Notes under the pieces: model-generated
Told to the model about the DNA's origin: nothing
The model's input: only the letters and a program-made list of their open reading frames with translations
The model's database searches: none
Source of the DNA: a virus
Virus record (IMG/VR): IMGVR_UViG_3300012211_000004
Location: 1-64,000 of that record
Length of the DNA: 64,000 nucleotides
Strand: one strand, 5' to 3'
Shown: positions 7,911 through 17,887 of the stretch, one piece after another
How the letters are laid out: every line of letters begins with the position of its first letter
Numbering within the stretch: position 1 is the first letter of the stretch
Position numbers and translations under genes: made by a program

Positions 7911-8834
7911 GTGAATACCCTATCACTCTTTGCTCATGAGAGCAATCCCCCCAAGTTAAAACAGTGTCCCAAATGCCCTGAAGGACAGCAATGGCATCCT
8001 GCAACTCCTGAACACTTTTCCAGAAACAAGAACCGTGAAGATGGTCTTCAAACGATCTGCAAAACATGCACGAAAGAATACAAGAAGCGACATTATCAAG
8101 CCCACAAGGAAGAGATAGACGCGAAAAACAAAGCATATGCAGAGTCGCATAAAGAACAGATGCGTGAGAAAAAGAAGCAATATGCAGAATCCCATAGGGA
8201 GCATTTACAGGAATATCACGCAAGGTATTATGAAGAAAACAAAGAACAGCTCTTAGAAGAGATGAAGCAATATTATCAGAACAATAGAGAGCAGAAGATT
8301 GCTTATCAGAGACAATATGAAGAGACACATAGAGAGCAAGTAAGAGAGAATAAAAGACAGTATCGAGAGAGAAACAAAGGGCGGATTTATGAACACAGAA
8401 AGACGCGTTATAAAGAAAGAATACGTGATTATCATAAGATGTATTATAAGATGCATAGAGGCCAGCATCTTGAGAATATGAGAAAATATCGTGAGACTCA
8501 TAGGGAGCGATTGCTTGCACATAAGAGAAACTATTATAAGACCCCACAAGGGCGAATGATAGACCGCGCTCATTGGCATAGGCGCAGAGCACAGAAACTG
8601 GCTTCTGGTGGCTCTTACACTGCACAGCAGATACGAGATCAACTAAAGAGGCAAAAAAGGAAATGCTACTGGTGTAGCTGTAAGTTAGGAGCTTATCATA
8701 TTGATCATATTGCCCCTCTCTCAAGAGGCGGATCGAATGATATAAGCAATATAGTGCTAGCCTGTGCTGGCTGCAATCTTCGCAAGGGAGCAAAGCTCCC
8801 ACACGAATGGTCAGGCGGTGGTCGTCTTCTTTAG
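7911..8834 (+). CDS. HNH homing endonuclease with repetitive linker
   Basis: 307 aa from GTG with SD AAGGAGG. Residues 15-65 contain two CxxC pairs (CPKC, CKTC), a zinc-binding module. Residues 70-215 are a long basic helical linker of degenerate repeats of the type YxxxHREQxRE. The C-terminal HNH domain (about 245-300) has CYWCSC, HIDHIAPLSRGG and ACAGCN, matching zinc-stabilised HNH nucleases. It lies opposite to the late genes between two tail genes, like a mobile homing endonuclease. The long antisense frame here is a shadow. Confidence 0.85.
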   Translation: MNTLSLFAHESNPPKLKQCPKCPEGQQWHPATPEHFSRNKNREDGLQTICKTCTKEYKKRHYQAHKEEIDAKNKAYAESHKEQMREKKKQYAESHREHLQEYHARYYEENKEQLLEEMKQYYQNNREQKIAYQRQYEETHREQVRENKRQYRERNKGRIYEHRKTRYKERIRDYHKMYYKMHRGQHLENMRKYRETHRERLLAHKRNYYKTPQGRMIDRAHWHRRRAQKLASGGSYTAQQIRDQLKRQKRKCYWCSCKLGAYHIDHIAPLSRGGSNDISNIVLACAGCNLRKGAKLPHEWSGGGRLL

Positions 8835-8843
8835 TTGTCTCCA

Positions 8844-8870
8844 GAGGGTATATTATCATAGTATGCCCTC
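8844..8870 (+). terminator. Hairpin after the HNH gene
   Basis: GAGGG (8844-8848) and CCCTC (8866-8870) with additional inner A-T pairs form a stem-loop 10 bp after the HNH stop. There is no long T run, so termination is probable rather than certain. Confidence 0.4.
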
Positions 8871-8880
8871 ACACCTCCTT

Positions 8881-9270
8881 TCATGTCGTTGAATCTAGCT
8901 GCAGCGTTATACTTTCTAAATTGGTCTTGCTTGGGTGACTCCATAAAGCACGGCCTATCATCTTTCCGCTATTTGCTAAGCTTGTAGCACTATTGCCACC
9001 AAAAACAGCTACTTCGGTGATTGAAACGCCTGCAGCATCTGTGTCGCTTATGAAGCAATTAATGAGTCTTTCTCCTACATTCGCTCCATTGCTAAAACTA
9101 CTCACTTTCTTCCTGAATATTTCTACATCAAGCTTCGTTTGTGTCGCTATAGGTGTAGATGCTCCGGTCCCAAGCGCGAAATAGGTAGCTTTTGGATTGT
9201 CGGCCCCTGTAATGCCATCAGCTAGGAGACCATGGCCGCTATTAACGATTGTAAGAGTTACTACTGGCAT
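8881..9270 (-). CDS. Tail or baseplate-associated protein
   Basis: 129 aa, SD GAGGTGA. It begins with PVVTLTIVNSGHGLLADGI and continues with beta-strand segments (TYFALGTGAST, SITEVAVFGG), a composition common in phage baseplate or fibre-attachment proteins with a tail-collar-like start. It stands immediately downstream of the baseplate hub-like gene. The specific family is uncertain. Confidence 0.65.
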   Translation of the reverse strand: MPVVTLTIVNSGHGLLADGITGADNPKATYFALGTGASTPIATQTKLDVEIFRKKVSSFSNGANVGERLINCFISDTDAAGVSITEVAVFGGNSATSLANSGKMIGRALWSHPSKTNLESITLQLDSTT

Positions 9271-9278
9271 AAATCACC

Positions 9279-10787
9279 TCAACATGGCCAAAGTGTATCA
9301 GATGGATATAAAGTGTTGCTTGGTATGGGACAGGCATTAACGGTGATATTCAGATTAGCTGAAGGAGCGAACGTTGCTGCAAGTTGCGTAAGAATATTCA
9401 CATCTTGGTTTGATCCAACATTAATGCTATTTGCAGGTGGTGGTGTTTTGAGCAGTTTCGAGAAGAAGTCCACCCACGTCACATCATAGGCACCCAACAC
9501 TGCTGTTATCGTGTAGTAGATGTTTATACCGTCGCGTTGATCGCTAGCTATCACACTCTCGATAAGCAACTGCTGATTATTGAGACCGTGCCATGGAAGA
9601 TTGACAGGGATGAGCTGACCAGGTGCGAATCCTGCTACCCGTGTATCGAATGTGAGCACACACCCCTGTTGTCCATAGAGCGTGAGAGCAGACGAAGCCT
9701 CTGCAAGTGCGCTATTCATATCATTGAGAGATGGGTCAGTGATCAAGTCCTCAATGATGCCACTCGTCCCGTCTATACCAGCCTGATAAGCCACTTGAGC
9801 CGCGTTCTGACTAATAATGGTGTTCGGGTATTGACCGATGTAAGTTACTGCAAGGACATCGGTACCAGTGAGCTTAGTAGCACTGCTATCCTGAGTGATG
9901 ACTTTTGAGCCTTTATTCCAGTAGAAGTCTTTTCCAGTATCAACTCCTCCTATGCCTACCGTCTTGCCTGTGCCATTGACTGTGATAGTTGGAACCGTCG
10001 CAAGATCAAAGAGCATCGTCCAGGTTGTAGAACTGCCATCCCCTTTACGCGTTTCAGGTTGCGAGAGCGTCTGAGCTACACCCCCGTTTACTATTTGCTG
10101 TGTTCTATAAGACGGGTTAGCCCATTTTACACTAATAGTATCTTGCAGCGTACCATCTATCAGTGTGTTATTTACAACTGTAGTATAGGGAACAAACCAG
10201 AATTGTTTATTTTGATCTATCATCCAATAATACGGGACACCAGAGTCAGAAGCCGCTTTTGCAAGTGCGTCTAACGCTTCTGAGACTTTGCAATAGCCAA
10301 AGATAGCCTGGGGGATCAAGCCAACATTCCCGCCCGGGTAGAGGGTATCAGAAGGATAGAGGGTATCAGAGGGGGTTAATCCGTCATAGATCTGTCCTCT
10401 TGTGACACCTTCCTGGCTCAAAATGTTGTTGAGAATGTCCTGAGCGATAAATCCGCAGGTCTTATTGGTGTAAGTGGCTGCTATACGCCTCTTGGAAGCA
10501 AGCCAAGACTGATCTGAACAACTGATAGCATTCCTGATGTAGCCATGAAATCCGAGCGGGTCATTATAGCCGTTGGGCGTCTCCGTTGGATCATTCATGT
10601 ATCCAGAGAAGGATAGGACGTTATTCTGGTCATAGACACTGACTTGAGTTAGTGGTGTGAAATGTACATCACTTCCCGTTTCGAGTGTAAAATTGGCTTG
10701 CCCGTGTTTGCCTATTGAGGATTGGGCATTCAATGAGCCTTGTACTACGAGCTGATCTACTCCATTCACATTGACTCTATAGCTCAT
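9279..10787 (-). CDS. Baseplate hub / tail-associated protein
   Basis: 502 aa, starting inside the last codons of the tape-measure gene (overlap of 4 bp). The N-terminus (residues 1-80) resembles the beta-barrel start of hub proteins (YRVNVNGVDQLVVQGSL, then FSGYMNDPTE). Later segments with HGLNNQQLLIESV resemble the lysozyme-less gp27/Tal-type hub fold. A duplicated PSDTLYPSDTLYPGG motif and a C-terminal PSDTLWPC are unusual. In siphophages the gene after the tape measure encodes the distal tail or hub protein. Confidence 0.75.
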   Translation of the reverse strand: MSYRVNVNGVDQLVVQGSLNAQSSIGKHGQANFTLETGSDVHFTPLTQVSVYDQNNVLSFSGYMNDPTETPNGYNDPLGFHGYIRNAISCSDQSWLASKRRIAATYTNKTCGFIAQDILNNILSQEGVTRGQIYDGLTPSDTLYPSDTLYPGGNVGLIPQAIFGYCKVSEALDALAKAASDSGVPYYWMIDQNKQFWFVPYTTVVNNTLIDGTLQDTISVKWANPSYRTQQIVNGGVAQTLSQPETRKGDGSSTTWTMLFDLATVPTITVNGTGKTVGIGGVDTGKDFYWNKGSKVITQDSSATKLTGTDVLAVTYIGQYPNTIISQNAAQVAYQAGIDGTSGIIEDLITDPSLNDMNSALAEASSALTLYGQQGCVLTFDTRVAGFAPGQLIPVNLPWHGLNNQQLLIESVIASDQRDGINIYYTITAVLGAYDVTWVDFFSKLLKTPPPANSINVGSNQDVNILTQLAATFAPSANLNITVNACPIPSNTLYPSDTLWPC

Positions 10788-13700
10788 ATCGTCGCCCCCG
10801 TAGCGTACCTTATCAAATCCACCTGATGGGGCATGAGCCCACGTGCTAGCGTACGCCCGTCAACCTGGAAGTGAGGCGGGGCATTGTGGACATGGACATG
10901 GATAGTAGGAGAGCTTTGCTGTGCAGCGAGGTTAACACCGCCCGGGACATAAGGTGTTATGAGTTCGGGTCCTCTCTCACCAAAAGCGTAGTTAGTGCCC
11001 GTTCTTAGTCCTCTGCCTAAAATAGGTTCCGAGATTGTGCCGCCTTCAGAGTACCCAACATAGGGCCCGCCTGAAGCAAGCGAAAGTATACCGGGTACAT
11101 GAAAAACATCACCATATCTTCCTTGAATGTAACGGATAGCAGAAATTGCTGAATCAATTCCGTTGAGGATATTGGTATGTCCGGGTAGCATATGCGCAGC
11201 AAATGTAGACGGTATCATTTGGAAGAGGCCTTGGCTAGGATGACCCGCTTGAGCGTTACTATCCGTAAGATTTACAGCCGCCGGGTTGCCACCCGATTCC
11301 CTTACTGCTATCACTCCAAGCGGATTAGCCCAACTCGCGGGAACACCTGTAATCCCCATCGCAGTCGCTATCCAACTCGCTACATTCCCCGGAATATTCG
11401 CGGCCTGTCCCCCAAGGCTAAATTTAGGAAGCAGGTTTTCAACCCAAGATAAAGCCCAGTCCTTCACTTTGTTAAACATCCCAGTTGCTAAATTTTCCAT
11501 TCCGGGTAAGTTGGGGGCCGTGATATGAAGGCTGTTCATAACCCCGTCGAGAATACTTTTCGCTCCACCGGATATCCATCCTAGGATTTGACTGCCAAGG
11601 TCTCCGATTCCACCAGCATAGCCCGGTATCTTGCCGCCTGTCATGCTCAGGAACAGCTCGGTGATATCATGCGGTGCTACTTTGGATCCTTTTGGCATCC
11701 AAGCCAGCTCAGGACCACGCTCACCCATGACCGCAAAACCACCTGGATGGTCGTCGGTGCCTTCAGCATAGTGAGCGATCCTGCCAAGATGAGCTACTGG
11801 TATGGTGCCTTTCGTGCCCAGGCTGGTAGCGATATCATCAAGTCCTTTTCCGAAGAAGTTGATGAAGTTCTCAATACCCGATATGCCGTTATTCAATTGA
11901 TCTATAATTGCGTTAATCAGTCCTTTAAATATATTTGATGCATCTGTTTTTATTTCATTCCACTTATCGCTTGTCTTCTTTTTAACATCATCCCACGTAT
12001 CAGAGAACCATTTACCGATAGGAGCCCATATTTGTGTAACCTTATTCCAGGCACCTTGGAATAGGTCATGAAACCAGTTACCTACCCCACCTAGGATATT
12101 TTGTACGTCATGCCACTTATCACCGAACCACTTGCCTATTGGTGTCCATATTTCAACTGTCTTATCCCACGCCTCTTTCCAACGATCATGAAACCATTGT
12201 CCTATGCCACCGAATATGTTCTGCACATCTTTCCATCTATCACCAAACCACTTGCCTAGAGTCGCAAATAGCCAAGTAGTCCCGTTCCAAGCTTCCATCC
12301 ACCGATCGTGAAACCATTGGCCTACACCCTGGAACCACTTTGAAACATCTTTCCATCTATCACCGAACCACTGCCCTATAGGCATCCATATCTCAACTAC
12401 CTTGTTATATGCCTCTGTGAACCTATCATGGAACCATGTACTTACTTTCCCCCAAACTGCTACAAGAATATTCCATATCGTCTGAAACACGTCGCCCATA
12501 TAGTCCCGGAACGGCTTTGTGCTGTTCATGACCTCAGTCCAACGGTCAGAGAACCAATGACCTATACCGCCAAAGAAAGCGATTACACCATTCCAGGCCT
12601 CTTGCCACTTGTCATGGAACCACTGTCCGATGCTGCCAAATATGGCTTGCGTATCGTGCCATCGGTCCTCAAACCACTTGCCAATACCACCGAAGAAGTG
12701 CGTAACGCCGCCCCAGGCTTCTGACCATCGATCATGAAACCAAGCTCCTATGCCACCCCAGATATTTTGTACACCTACCCACACACCATGAAACCAGTTA
12801 CCTATGCCACCCCATATGTTCTTGATATCCTGTATAATATCTCCATGCTTCTGCTTTGAGCTCGCTTTGAGCTTATCCATCTCGCTTTCTGCTGATGTAC
12901 GAGCTTTTTCATGAACACCTTTTGTGTTCATTGCGTGTTTTTCATCGGCCGTTACCTGTTGAAGTTGTATTTCGAGAGGATGGCGAGCTGCTTCGTCTTT
13001 TGTCTGGCTTAGTTTCTGTATTATGCCTATACGCATATCATCAAGCTTTTGTATGGTTTGATTATCCATATCTATCACGCCGCCCAGATACATGTCTTTC
13101 ATATTGAGCGAATGATACTTGGCCTTGTCCGCAGTGCTCATAAGAGAGGTATCAACACCACTTTTTAGCAAGTCTATCTGTTCTTGCGACTTGTAGCGCA
13201 TATCAACAAATTTCTGACCAGTCTCTTGAGACATTGTTAATGCATTATTTACAGCGGCCAATCTCATTTCTAGTGTATGTCTTTGTGTTGCATCCGTTGT
13301 CTGTTTTAGTTGATTTTCAATTTCATTTCGCATCTCAATAAAATGAGTTTGCATGCCTTCATTCGTTTTTTGTGCATTTTCAATTGATTTATCTTTCATT
13401 TCAGCGGTATGTATTTGAGCAGCAATAGCCGCTGTTTTTGTCTTATCATTTACTCCATATACAATATCATTCAAATATCCTATAATGCTCGTAGCTGCAC
13501 CTTTAAAGCCACCTGTTATCCCCCCAACTATCCCGTCTACTATTCCCTTGAGCACGTTTCCGAACCCGCTGAATATCTGGCCTATTCCACCTAAGATAAC
13601 CTTTAGATCGCCTCCAAGCTTATCAAAATGTCCAGTAAACAAATCTACGATAAAGGCGACAAATCCTGTAAATATCTGAATGTAGCCTGAAACTATCTGA

Positions 13701-15928
13701 ACGATGCCACCAAAGATCTCAGCGATTCCGTGTGCCATACCAGCTATTGAGCCGATTATGCCGCCGAGTGACTCTACCAGCAGGCCGATAGACACAAGCA
13801 GTACGCCGCCTATGATCTCCCCTACAATCGTCAGCTCAGGTTGAAGTTGCTTGAAGGATGCCCACAACTCTTGTAGAGCAGGTTGAAGCTGAGACTTCCA
13901 TACATCTTGCAGTTGTTCCCAGACAGGGGTAAAGACACCAGCGATGAAAGAGCCTATTTGCTGTAAGACGAGGCCTGTACTGGTGAGAAAGTTCCTAAAA
14001 TCAGCACTGGTATTGTAGAAGTGGAGGAAGACAGCAGTGAGCCCACCTACAGCCACGCCTATTGCCAAGAAGGGCCATGTAGCAGCGATCACACCAGCAG
14101 CTAATCCCCACACAGCAGGCACAAGAACGGTCGCTATCACAGCTCCGATTCCGGCAAAGATGGGAATAGCTGCCTGCCCATGACCTACGAAGTTCTGGAA
14201 CCAGGCACCAACAGTCTGGAGAGGCTCAAAAAAGTGCTGCAGCGCGGGTATGCCCTGGGCAATGAACCAATCACTGAAGCTACTGAGGGCTGGCAGCGCA
14301 CGCTCTGTGAAGAGTCCGATCAACTGCCCAACGGGTGGCGCTAGCGCGGTTGCTATCTTGATGCCGAAAGCCCCAACAGCGTCTTTTGCCTGATCCATTC
14401 GGAAGTTGAAATTCTTTTGAACGTCGCTCCATCCTGCAATAGAGTTCCCGCCCTTTTTCACAGCATCGTTGATAGCATTCACGTTTGATCTAAACGTGTC
14501 CATTTGTGTGCCCGATGTTTCCATAATTGCAGCCATCGAGCGACTTCCACCGGATATAGCTTTGAGTGCTTCGTTGTATGCTGTTGACCCTTCTGGAAAC
14601 TTTGCCTTCATTGCCTTTACAATCATATCGATTGCGTCAGGAAGCGACTTGCGCATCTCATCGGTTACTTGTTGAGTTGTGAGTCCAACAGAATGAAGAG
14701 CATCTGCACCAGCCTTGGAAGGCGCTTCAATCGTTTTGATCATCATAGCAAGGTGTGTGGCAGATTGCGCAGCATCGTCACCTTGCATAGTCATGGTATC
14801 TAATCCACCCACAATATCGGTAAGTGAGATTCCAAATGTTTTAGCAGTAGGAAGCACGTTAGATATAGCAGTTGATAAATTCTGCATGGTCATCTCACCA
14901 TGACCAACACCAGCAATTAAGGTATTCATGGCACCAGCAGCAGTAAGACCTGTATCTTTAAAATTATTGAGGGTGAACATGAGGGCTTTGGTTACGTCGG
15001 TTAAGTTTGCATTTTCAGCCTTAGCGCCCATAGCCGCTATCTTCAGATCCGTCAAAGCTGCCGAACCATGGGCGCTCCCGGATTCCACCCAGTAAGCCGC
15101 GTCTCCTAGATCTTTGACAGCGGTCGCAGTAGGGCCTGCCATGTTGAGAATGCCGTCACCGACCATCTTGAGGTTGCCTTGGCTCTCGCCTGCCGTGGTG
15201 ACGAGCTTGGTCATCTGCTGTTGAAAGTCACCGATCATCTTGCCAGCGGCATCACCCACACCAACGAACGCACGAGTAAGCTGCTCGACTCCGAAGACGG
15301 CAAAGCCAAACTTCTGACCAAGCTCCATTAATTTGCCGGGCGCTTCTGCAAGGCTTGAGAAGAAGCCGCTCACATGCTCTCTTGCGCCACTCATGACAGT
15401 AGAGAAGATACTAGATTTTGCCCCAGACGCTCCCATGGCATCTGCTAGTCGTGTTGCCTCGCCCTGAACCATGCTCATCGCATCACCAGCGGCTAGCTCT
15501 GCTTTCTTCACATTCTCAGCGGCTAGTGTGGCCTTAGACTGAGCAAGTGCGACTTTTTCAGCAGAAGAGGAGGCATCTGCTGAGACGAGGTTGGCCTTTT
15601 CCATAGCAGCAGCTGCTTGGGCCTGGGCTACTCCTAAACGAGCAGAGGACTCAGCAGCTTGCATTTGGAGAGAAGCAAATTTGGAGACATCAAGACCTGC
15701 AGCGTCGGCGCGTTGGGCTAGATCTTGCAATCCGCTTTGAGCATTCTTCAGCTCAGCAGACATTCTTGAGGAGAGAATCGAGCTGACATCTTTCGCTGCA
15801 TTTTGGAGTTGAGTAAGGTCGGATTGTGCCGTCTGTGATGCGGTGCCCACGCTGAGGAGGTCAGCTTTACCCTGGGCTGCGCCCTGAATTGAGATCACGC
15901 CTGTTAGCTGAGATGCAACAATTCCCAC
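10784..15928 (-). CDS. Tail tape measure protein with lytic transglycosylase domain
   Basis: 1714 aa from GTG with SD GAGGAGGG. Residues 30-150 are Ala-rich coiled coil. Residues 230-480 match the conserved tape-measure core (TP901-type, with GDAAYWVESGSAHGS). Residues 550-860 hold several hydrophobic membrane-like segments. Residues 1025-1325 are Trp-rich repeats of the type IGxWFxDRWxxxW. Residues 1510-1610 form an SLT lytic transglycosylase domain (VIAVRESGGNP, with the catalytic Glu, then QGLFQMIPSTFAAH), which probably opens peptidoglycan during DNA entry. The length implies a tail of roughly 250 nm under the usual scaling. Confidence 0.92.
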   Translation of the reverse strand: MGIVASQLTGVISIQGAAQGKADLLSVGTASQTAQSDLTQLQNAAKDVSSILSSRMSAELKNAQSGLQDLAQRADAAGLDVSKFASLQMQAAESSARLGVAQAQAAAAMEKANLVSADASSSAEKVALAQSKATLAAENVKKAELAAGDAMSMVQGEATRLADAMGASGAKSSIFSTVMSGAREHVSGFFSSLAEAPGKLMELGQKFGFAVFGVEQLTRAFVGVGDAAGKMIGDFQQQMTKLVTTAGESQGNLKMVGDGILNMAGPTATAVKDLGDAAYWVESGSAHGSAALTDLKIAAMGAKAENANLTDVTKALMFTLNNFKDTGLTAAGAMNTLIAGVGHGEMTMQNLSTAISNVLPTAKTFGISLTDIVGGLDTMTMQGDDAAQSATHLAMMIKTIEAPSKAGADALHSVGLTTQQVTDEMRKSLPDAIDMIVKAMKAKFPEGSTAYNEALKAISGGSRSMAAIMETSGTQMDTFRSNVNAINDAVKKGGNSIAGWSDVQKNFNFRMDQAKDAVGAFGIKIATALAPPVGQLIGLFTERALPALSSFSDWFIAQGIPALQHFFEPLQTVGAWFQNFVGHGQAAIPIFAGIGAVIATVLVPAVWGLAAGVIAATWPFLAIGVAVGGLTAVFLHFYNTSADFRNFLTSTGLVLQQIGSFIAGVFTPVWEQLQDVWKSQLQPALQELWASFKQLQPELTIVGEIIGGVLLVSIGLLVESLGGIIGSIAGMAHGIAEIFGGIVQIVSGYIQIFTGFVAFIVDLFTGHFDKLGGDLKVILGGIGQIFSGFGNVLKGIVDGIVGGITGGFKGAATSIIGYLNDIVYGVNDKTKTAAIAAQIHTAEMKDKSIENAQKTNEGMQTHFIEMRNEIENQLKQTTDATQRHTLEMRLAAVNNALTMSQETGQKFVDMRYKSQEQIDLLKSGVDTSLMSTADKAKYHSLNMKDMYLGGVIDMDNQTIQKLDDMRIGIIQKLSQTKDEAARHPLEIQLQQVTADEKHAMNTKGVHEKARTSAESEMDKLKASSKQKHGDIIQDIKNIWGGIGNWFHGVWVGVQNIWGGIGAWFHDRWSEAWGGVTHFFGGIGKWFEDRWHDTQAIFGSIGQWFHDKWQEAWNGVIAFFGGIGHWFSDRWTEVMNSTKPFRDYMGDVFQTIWNILVAVWGKVSTWFHDRFTEAYNKVVEIWMPIGQWFGDRWKDVSKWFQGVGQWFHDRWMEAWNGTTWLFATLGKWFGDRWKDVQNIFGGIGQWFHDRWKEAWDKTVEIWTPIGKWFGDKWHDVQNILGGVGNWFHDLFQGAWNKVTQIWAPIGKWFSDTWDDVKKKTSDKWNEIKTDASNIFKGLINAIIDQLNNGISGIENFINFFGKGLDDIATSLGTKGTIPVAHLGRIAHYAEGTDDHPGGFAVMGERGPELAWMPKGSKVAPHDITELFLSMTGGKIPGYAGGIGDLGSQILGWISGGAKSILDGVMNSLHITAPNLPGMENLATGMFNKVKDWALSWVENLLPKFSLGGQAANIPGNVASWIATAMGITGVPASWANPLGVIAVRESGGNPAAVNLTDSNAQAGHPSQGLFQMIPSTFAAHMLPGHTNILNGIDSAISAIRYIQGRYGDVFHVPGILSLASGGPYVGYSEGGTISEPILGRGLRTGTNYAFGERGPELITPYVPGGVNLAAQQSSPTIHVHVHNAPPHFQVDGRTLARGLMPHQVDLIRYATGATI
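11950..12850 (-). repeat. Repeated Trp-rich segment of the tape measure gene
   Basis: About ten units of roughly 30 codons with the pattern GGIGxWFHDRWxxAW, spaced 80-95 bp apart. DNA conservation includes repeated AAACCA and GATCATGAAACCA stretches on the plus strand. Such arrays change in copy number and may set tail length. Confidence 0.8.
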
Positions 15929-15942
15929 AAACTACCCTCCTC

Positions 15943-16203
15943 TCATTGATGCTTTGCTTTCTCTTCTCTAGCGTAGTTCTCAGCACTAAGCACTATAAGC
16001 GCTTTATCCTTCCAATACACTGAAACGTCTTTTAATTCCCATGGCTTGCAGTTGCACGCTCTTGCTATCACAAAGTCTGGATAGAAGTCAGGACAGTAGC
16101 CGACGAGTCCATCCGTTGCGAGATAGCGCCCCAGTCCGATCAAGTCGGGATCTGAGGCGTTACCCCTTCCGGGCGCATGTGCCTCATGATGGCATAGAGA
16201 CAT
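15943..16203 (-). CDS. Tail assembly chaperone, downstream (T-like) frame
   Basis: 86 aa as an independent frame, lying between the G-like gene and the tape measure. It overlaps the upstream frame by 64 bp and is in its -1 frame, the arrangement of lambda G/GT chaperones made by programmed frameshifting. The ATG at 16203 has no SD, which supports expression as a fusion. Residues include a Cys pair (ARACNC) and a charged C-terminus. These proteins coat the tape measure before tail-tube assembly. Confidence 0.65.
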   Translation of the reverse strand: MSLCHHEAHAPGRGNASDPDLIGLGRYLATDGLVGYCPDFYPDFVIARACNCKPWELKDVSVYWKDKALIVLSAENYAREEKAKHQ

Positions 16204-16511
16204 TTCATCTTGAGCGGGAACTCAAGTTGAGCAAGCCGATCCGGTTCTAGAGGCCACATGACCGTCTGGGCGTCATCCTCAAAGTAATCCCATGATTTCA
16301 TAACATAAATCATAAGTTCGCTAGCTTTGCTTATGCATCTTTTCGCATCTTCAACGGTCTTAGCGCTAGCAATACTCTCAAGTTCCGAAAAACCTATTAA
16401 GAACTCGTCGGTTATCCTAGATGGATAGTAAACAAGTTTAAGCTGTCCGCCATACGCTTCTGTAGTAGCAGTAGCTTCGTCCTTTTGTGCCTGTGAATGT
16501 GATACTGGCAT
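16140..16511 (-). CDS. Tail assembly chaperone, upstream (G-like) frame
   Basis: 123 aa, mostly helical, directly downstream of the major tail protein and upstream of the tape measure, the conserved place for tail chaperones. The 3' end overlaps the T-like frame. No classical XXXYYYZ slippery heptamer is visible; the best candidate is C-CCG-GAA-GGG-G at plus coordinates 16163-16175, where Pro-tRNA could re-pair one base back. Confidence 0.7.
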   Translation of the reverse strand: MPVSHSQAQKDEATATTEAYGGQLKLVYYPSRITDEFLIGFSELESIASAKTVEDAKRCISKASELMIYVMKSWDYFEDDAQTVMWPLEPDRLAQLEFPLKMKCLYAIMRHMRPEGVTPQIPT

Positions 16512-16518
16512 AGAACTC

Positions 16519-17793
16519 CTAAAGTGCCGTTAATTTATTGGTTACGGTTATTTTGTGAGCATTTGCCCATGTTGCATCTTCAAAGACTTCACATGAGTAT
16601 CCGATCGCATAGACCCCGTTTAAATCTTCCCATGGGTCTGGATCGCCAATCTTGATACACAGGTCATGCCAAAAAGTGTGGTAAACCTGTGTTGAGGTGA
16701 TAAGGAAGGTTCCACCTGTGAGGCTGGCACCTGATCCTGTGAGAGCTGTAGTGTCCAATGCCAGCGTTCCAGTAAACGTGACGGTGTAAGGTCCGCCTGC
16801 GCTTCCAGAGACGGTTGCGTTGCCAGTCCCAACAGTAGAGAGACCAGTAAGAGCAGTTTGAACTACGGTGTTTGTGGCGTTATAAGCAATGCCAGAGGTT
16901 GTCTGTCCTTTGTAGGTCAAGGTGAATGTGCCAGCAGAAGGGGAGCCGAGTGCAACTGTCCAGGTATTGTCAATCACATCTCCAACCGCCTCTATGCGCA
17001 TGAAGCGGCTAGCACCGGATCGTAGCAAGTCAACCAAACTCATGCCAGTTGCATCAGCAGCGAGCTTGAACTTGACCATGGCAGTTGGGTTCGTGTCAAC
17101 ATGAGCAGAAAAGGAGGGATTGGCACGGTTGACGTACCAAGCAGGATTGTAGATATTGTCCATTGAAAACTCAGCTTCAAGAACTTTGAGAAGCTGAGTT
17201 GTTCCAAGTCCTGCAGCGGTCGTGTCGAGATAGAGGTTAAACTCCTGGCCCGTCATTGGCACCAGGGGGACCGCTGTAGGGCTACCAGTCATCGTGATGC
17301 CATCGGTCGTCTTCTGCGCGATCCATCCACCAGTGACTGAGGCGTCCGTCTTGCGATTGAACTTGTATCCAAACTTATTGAAGAGCATGTAAGGATACTT
17401 GTGCGCACGGGTGACAGCTTCGCCTTTTTCAAGCGTGTATGTCTGGGGCTGAATTGAACCGCTAAGCGAAGCTGGAAGTATCCAATCTTTAGCGACGGCA
17501 CTAGACCCGTGTGCTACTGGTGAAATCTTGCCCAGAGCGCTACAGGCAGGGTACAGAATACCATTGAAGTCCATAGATCCATCTAGTGACCCCTCAGTCC
17601 ACTCTGCATTCAACTGTTGCACAGATGGATATTTGCGCCCTGTACCCGATGTGCTTTTACGTTCAGGCTTAATTCCATCCTTGATAACGAAACAGTCAAC
17701 TCTTTTGTTACTGGCAACCGCTGTACCCGGATCTACCTCAGCTCCCCATTGTGCAGTCTGGTTCGCTGAACTCACTTCCGCCGTCCATGTCAT
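16519..17793 (-). CDS. Major tail tube protein with Ig-like insertion
   Basis: 424 aa, SD AGGAGGGA. The N-terminal 300 residues resemble phage tail tube proteins. Residues about 282-375 contain a beta-sandwich unit (GTFTLTYKGQTTSGIAYNAT, then GGPYTVTFTGTLA) of the type often inserted in tail and capsid proteins of actinophages and others. The position before the chaperones supports the call. The last segment returns to the tube fold (DLCIKIGDPDPW). Confidence 0.8.
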   Translation of the reverse strand: MTWTAEVSSANQTAQWGAEVDPGTAVASNKRVDCFVIKDGIKPERKSTSGTGRKYPSVQQLNAEWTEGSLDGSMDFNGILYPACSALGKISPVAHGSSAVAKDWILPASLSGSIQPQTYTLEKGEAVTRAHKYPYMLFNKFGYKFNRKTDASVTGGWIAQKTTDGITMTGSPTAVPLVPMTGQEFNLYLDTTAAGLGTTQLLKVLEAEFSMDNIYNPAWYVNRANPSFSAHVDTNPTAMVKFKLAADATGMSLVDLLRSGASRFMRIEAVGDVIDNTWTVALGSPSAGTFTLTYKGQTTSGIAYNATNTVVQTALTGLSTVGTGNATVSGSAGGPYTVTFTGTLALDTTALTGSGASLTGGTFLITSTQVYHTFWHDLCIKIGDPDPWEDLNGVYAIGYSCEVFEDATWANAHKITVTNKLTAL

Positions 17794-17887
17794 GACCTAA
17801 TCCCTCCTGTCTAGCTATTTCTCTGCTGTACTCTAATTCTGTTTCCATAAATTGAGTGCAATAAGCATAGTGAAAATGCCATAAAGC

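Noticed and set aside
7645-8859. 404-codon open frame on the minus strand
   Set aside because: It is antisense to the HNH gene, which has the catalytic motifs, promoter and SD. The minus frame has a low-complexity Ser/Leu/Tyr composition typical of a shadow.
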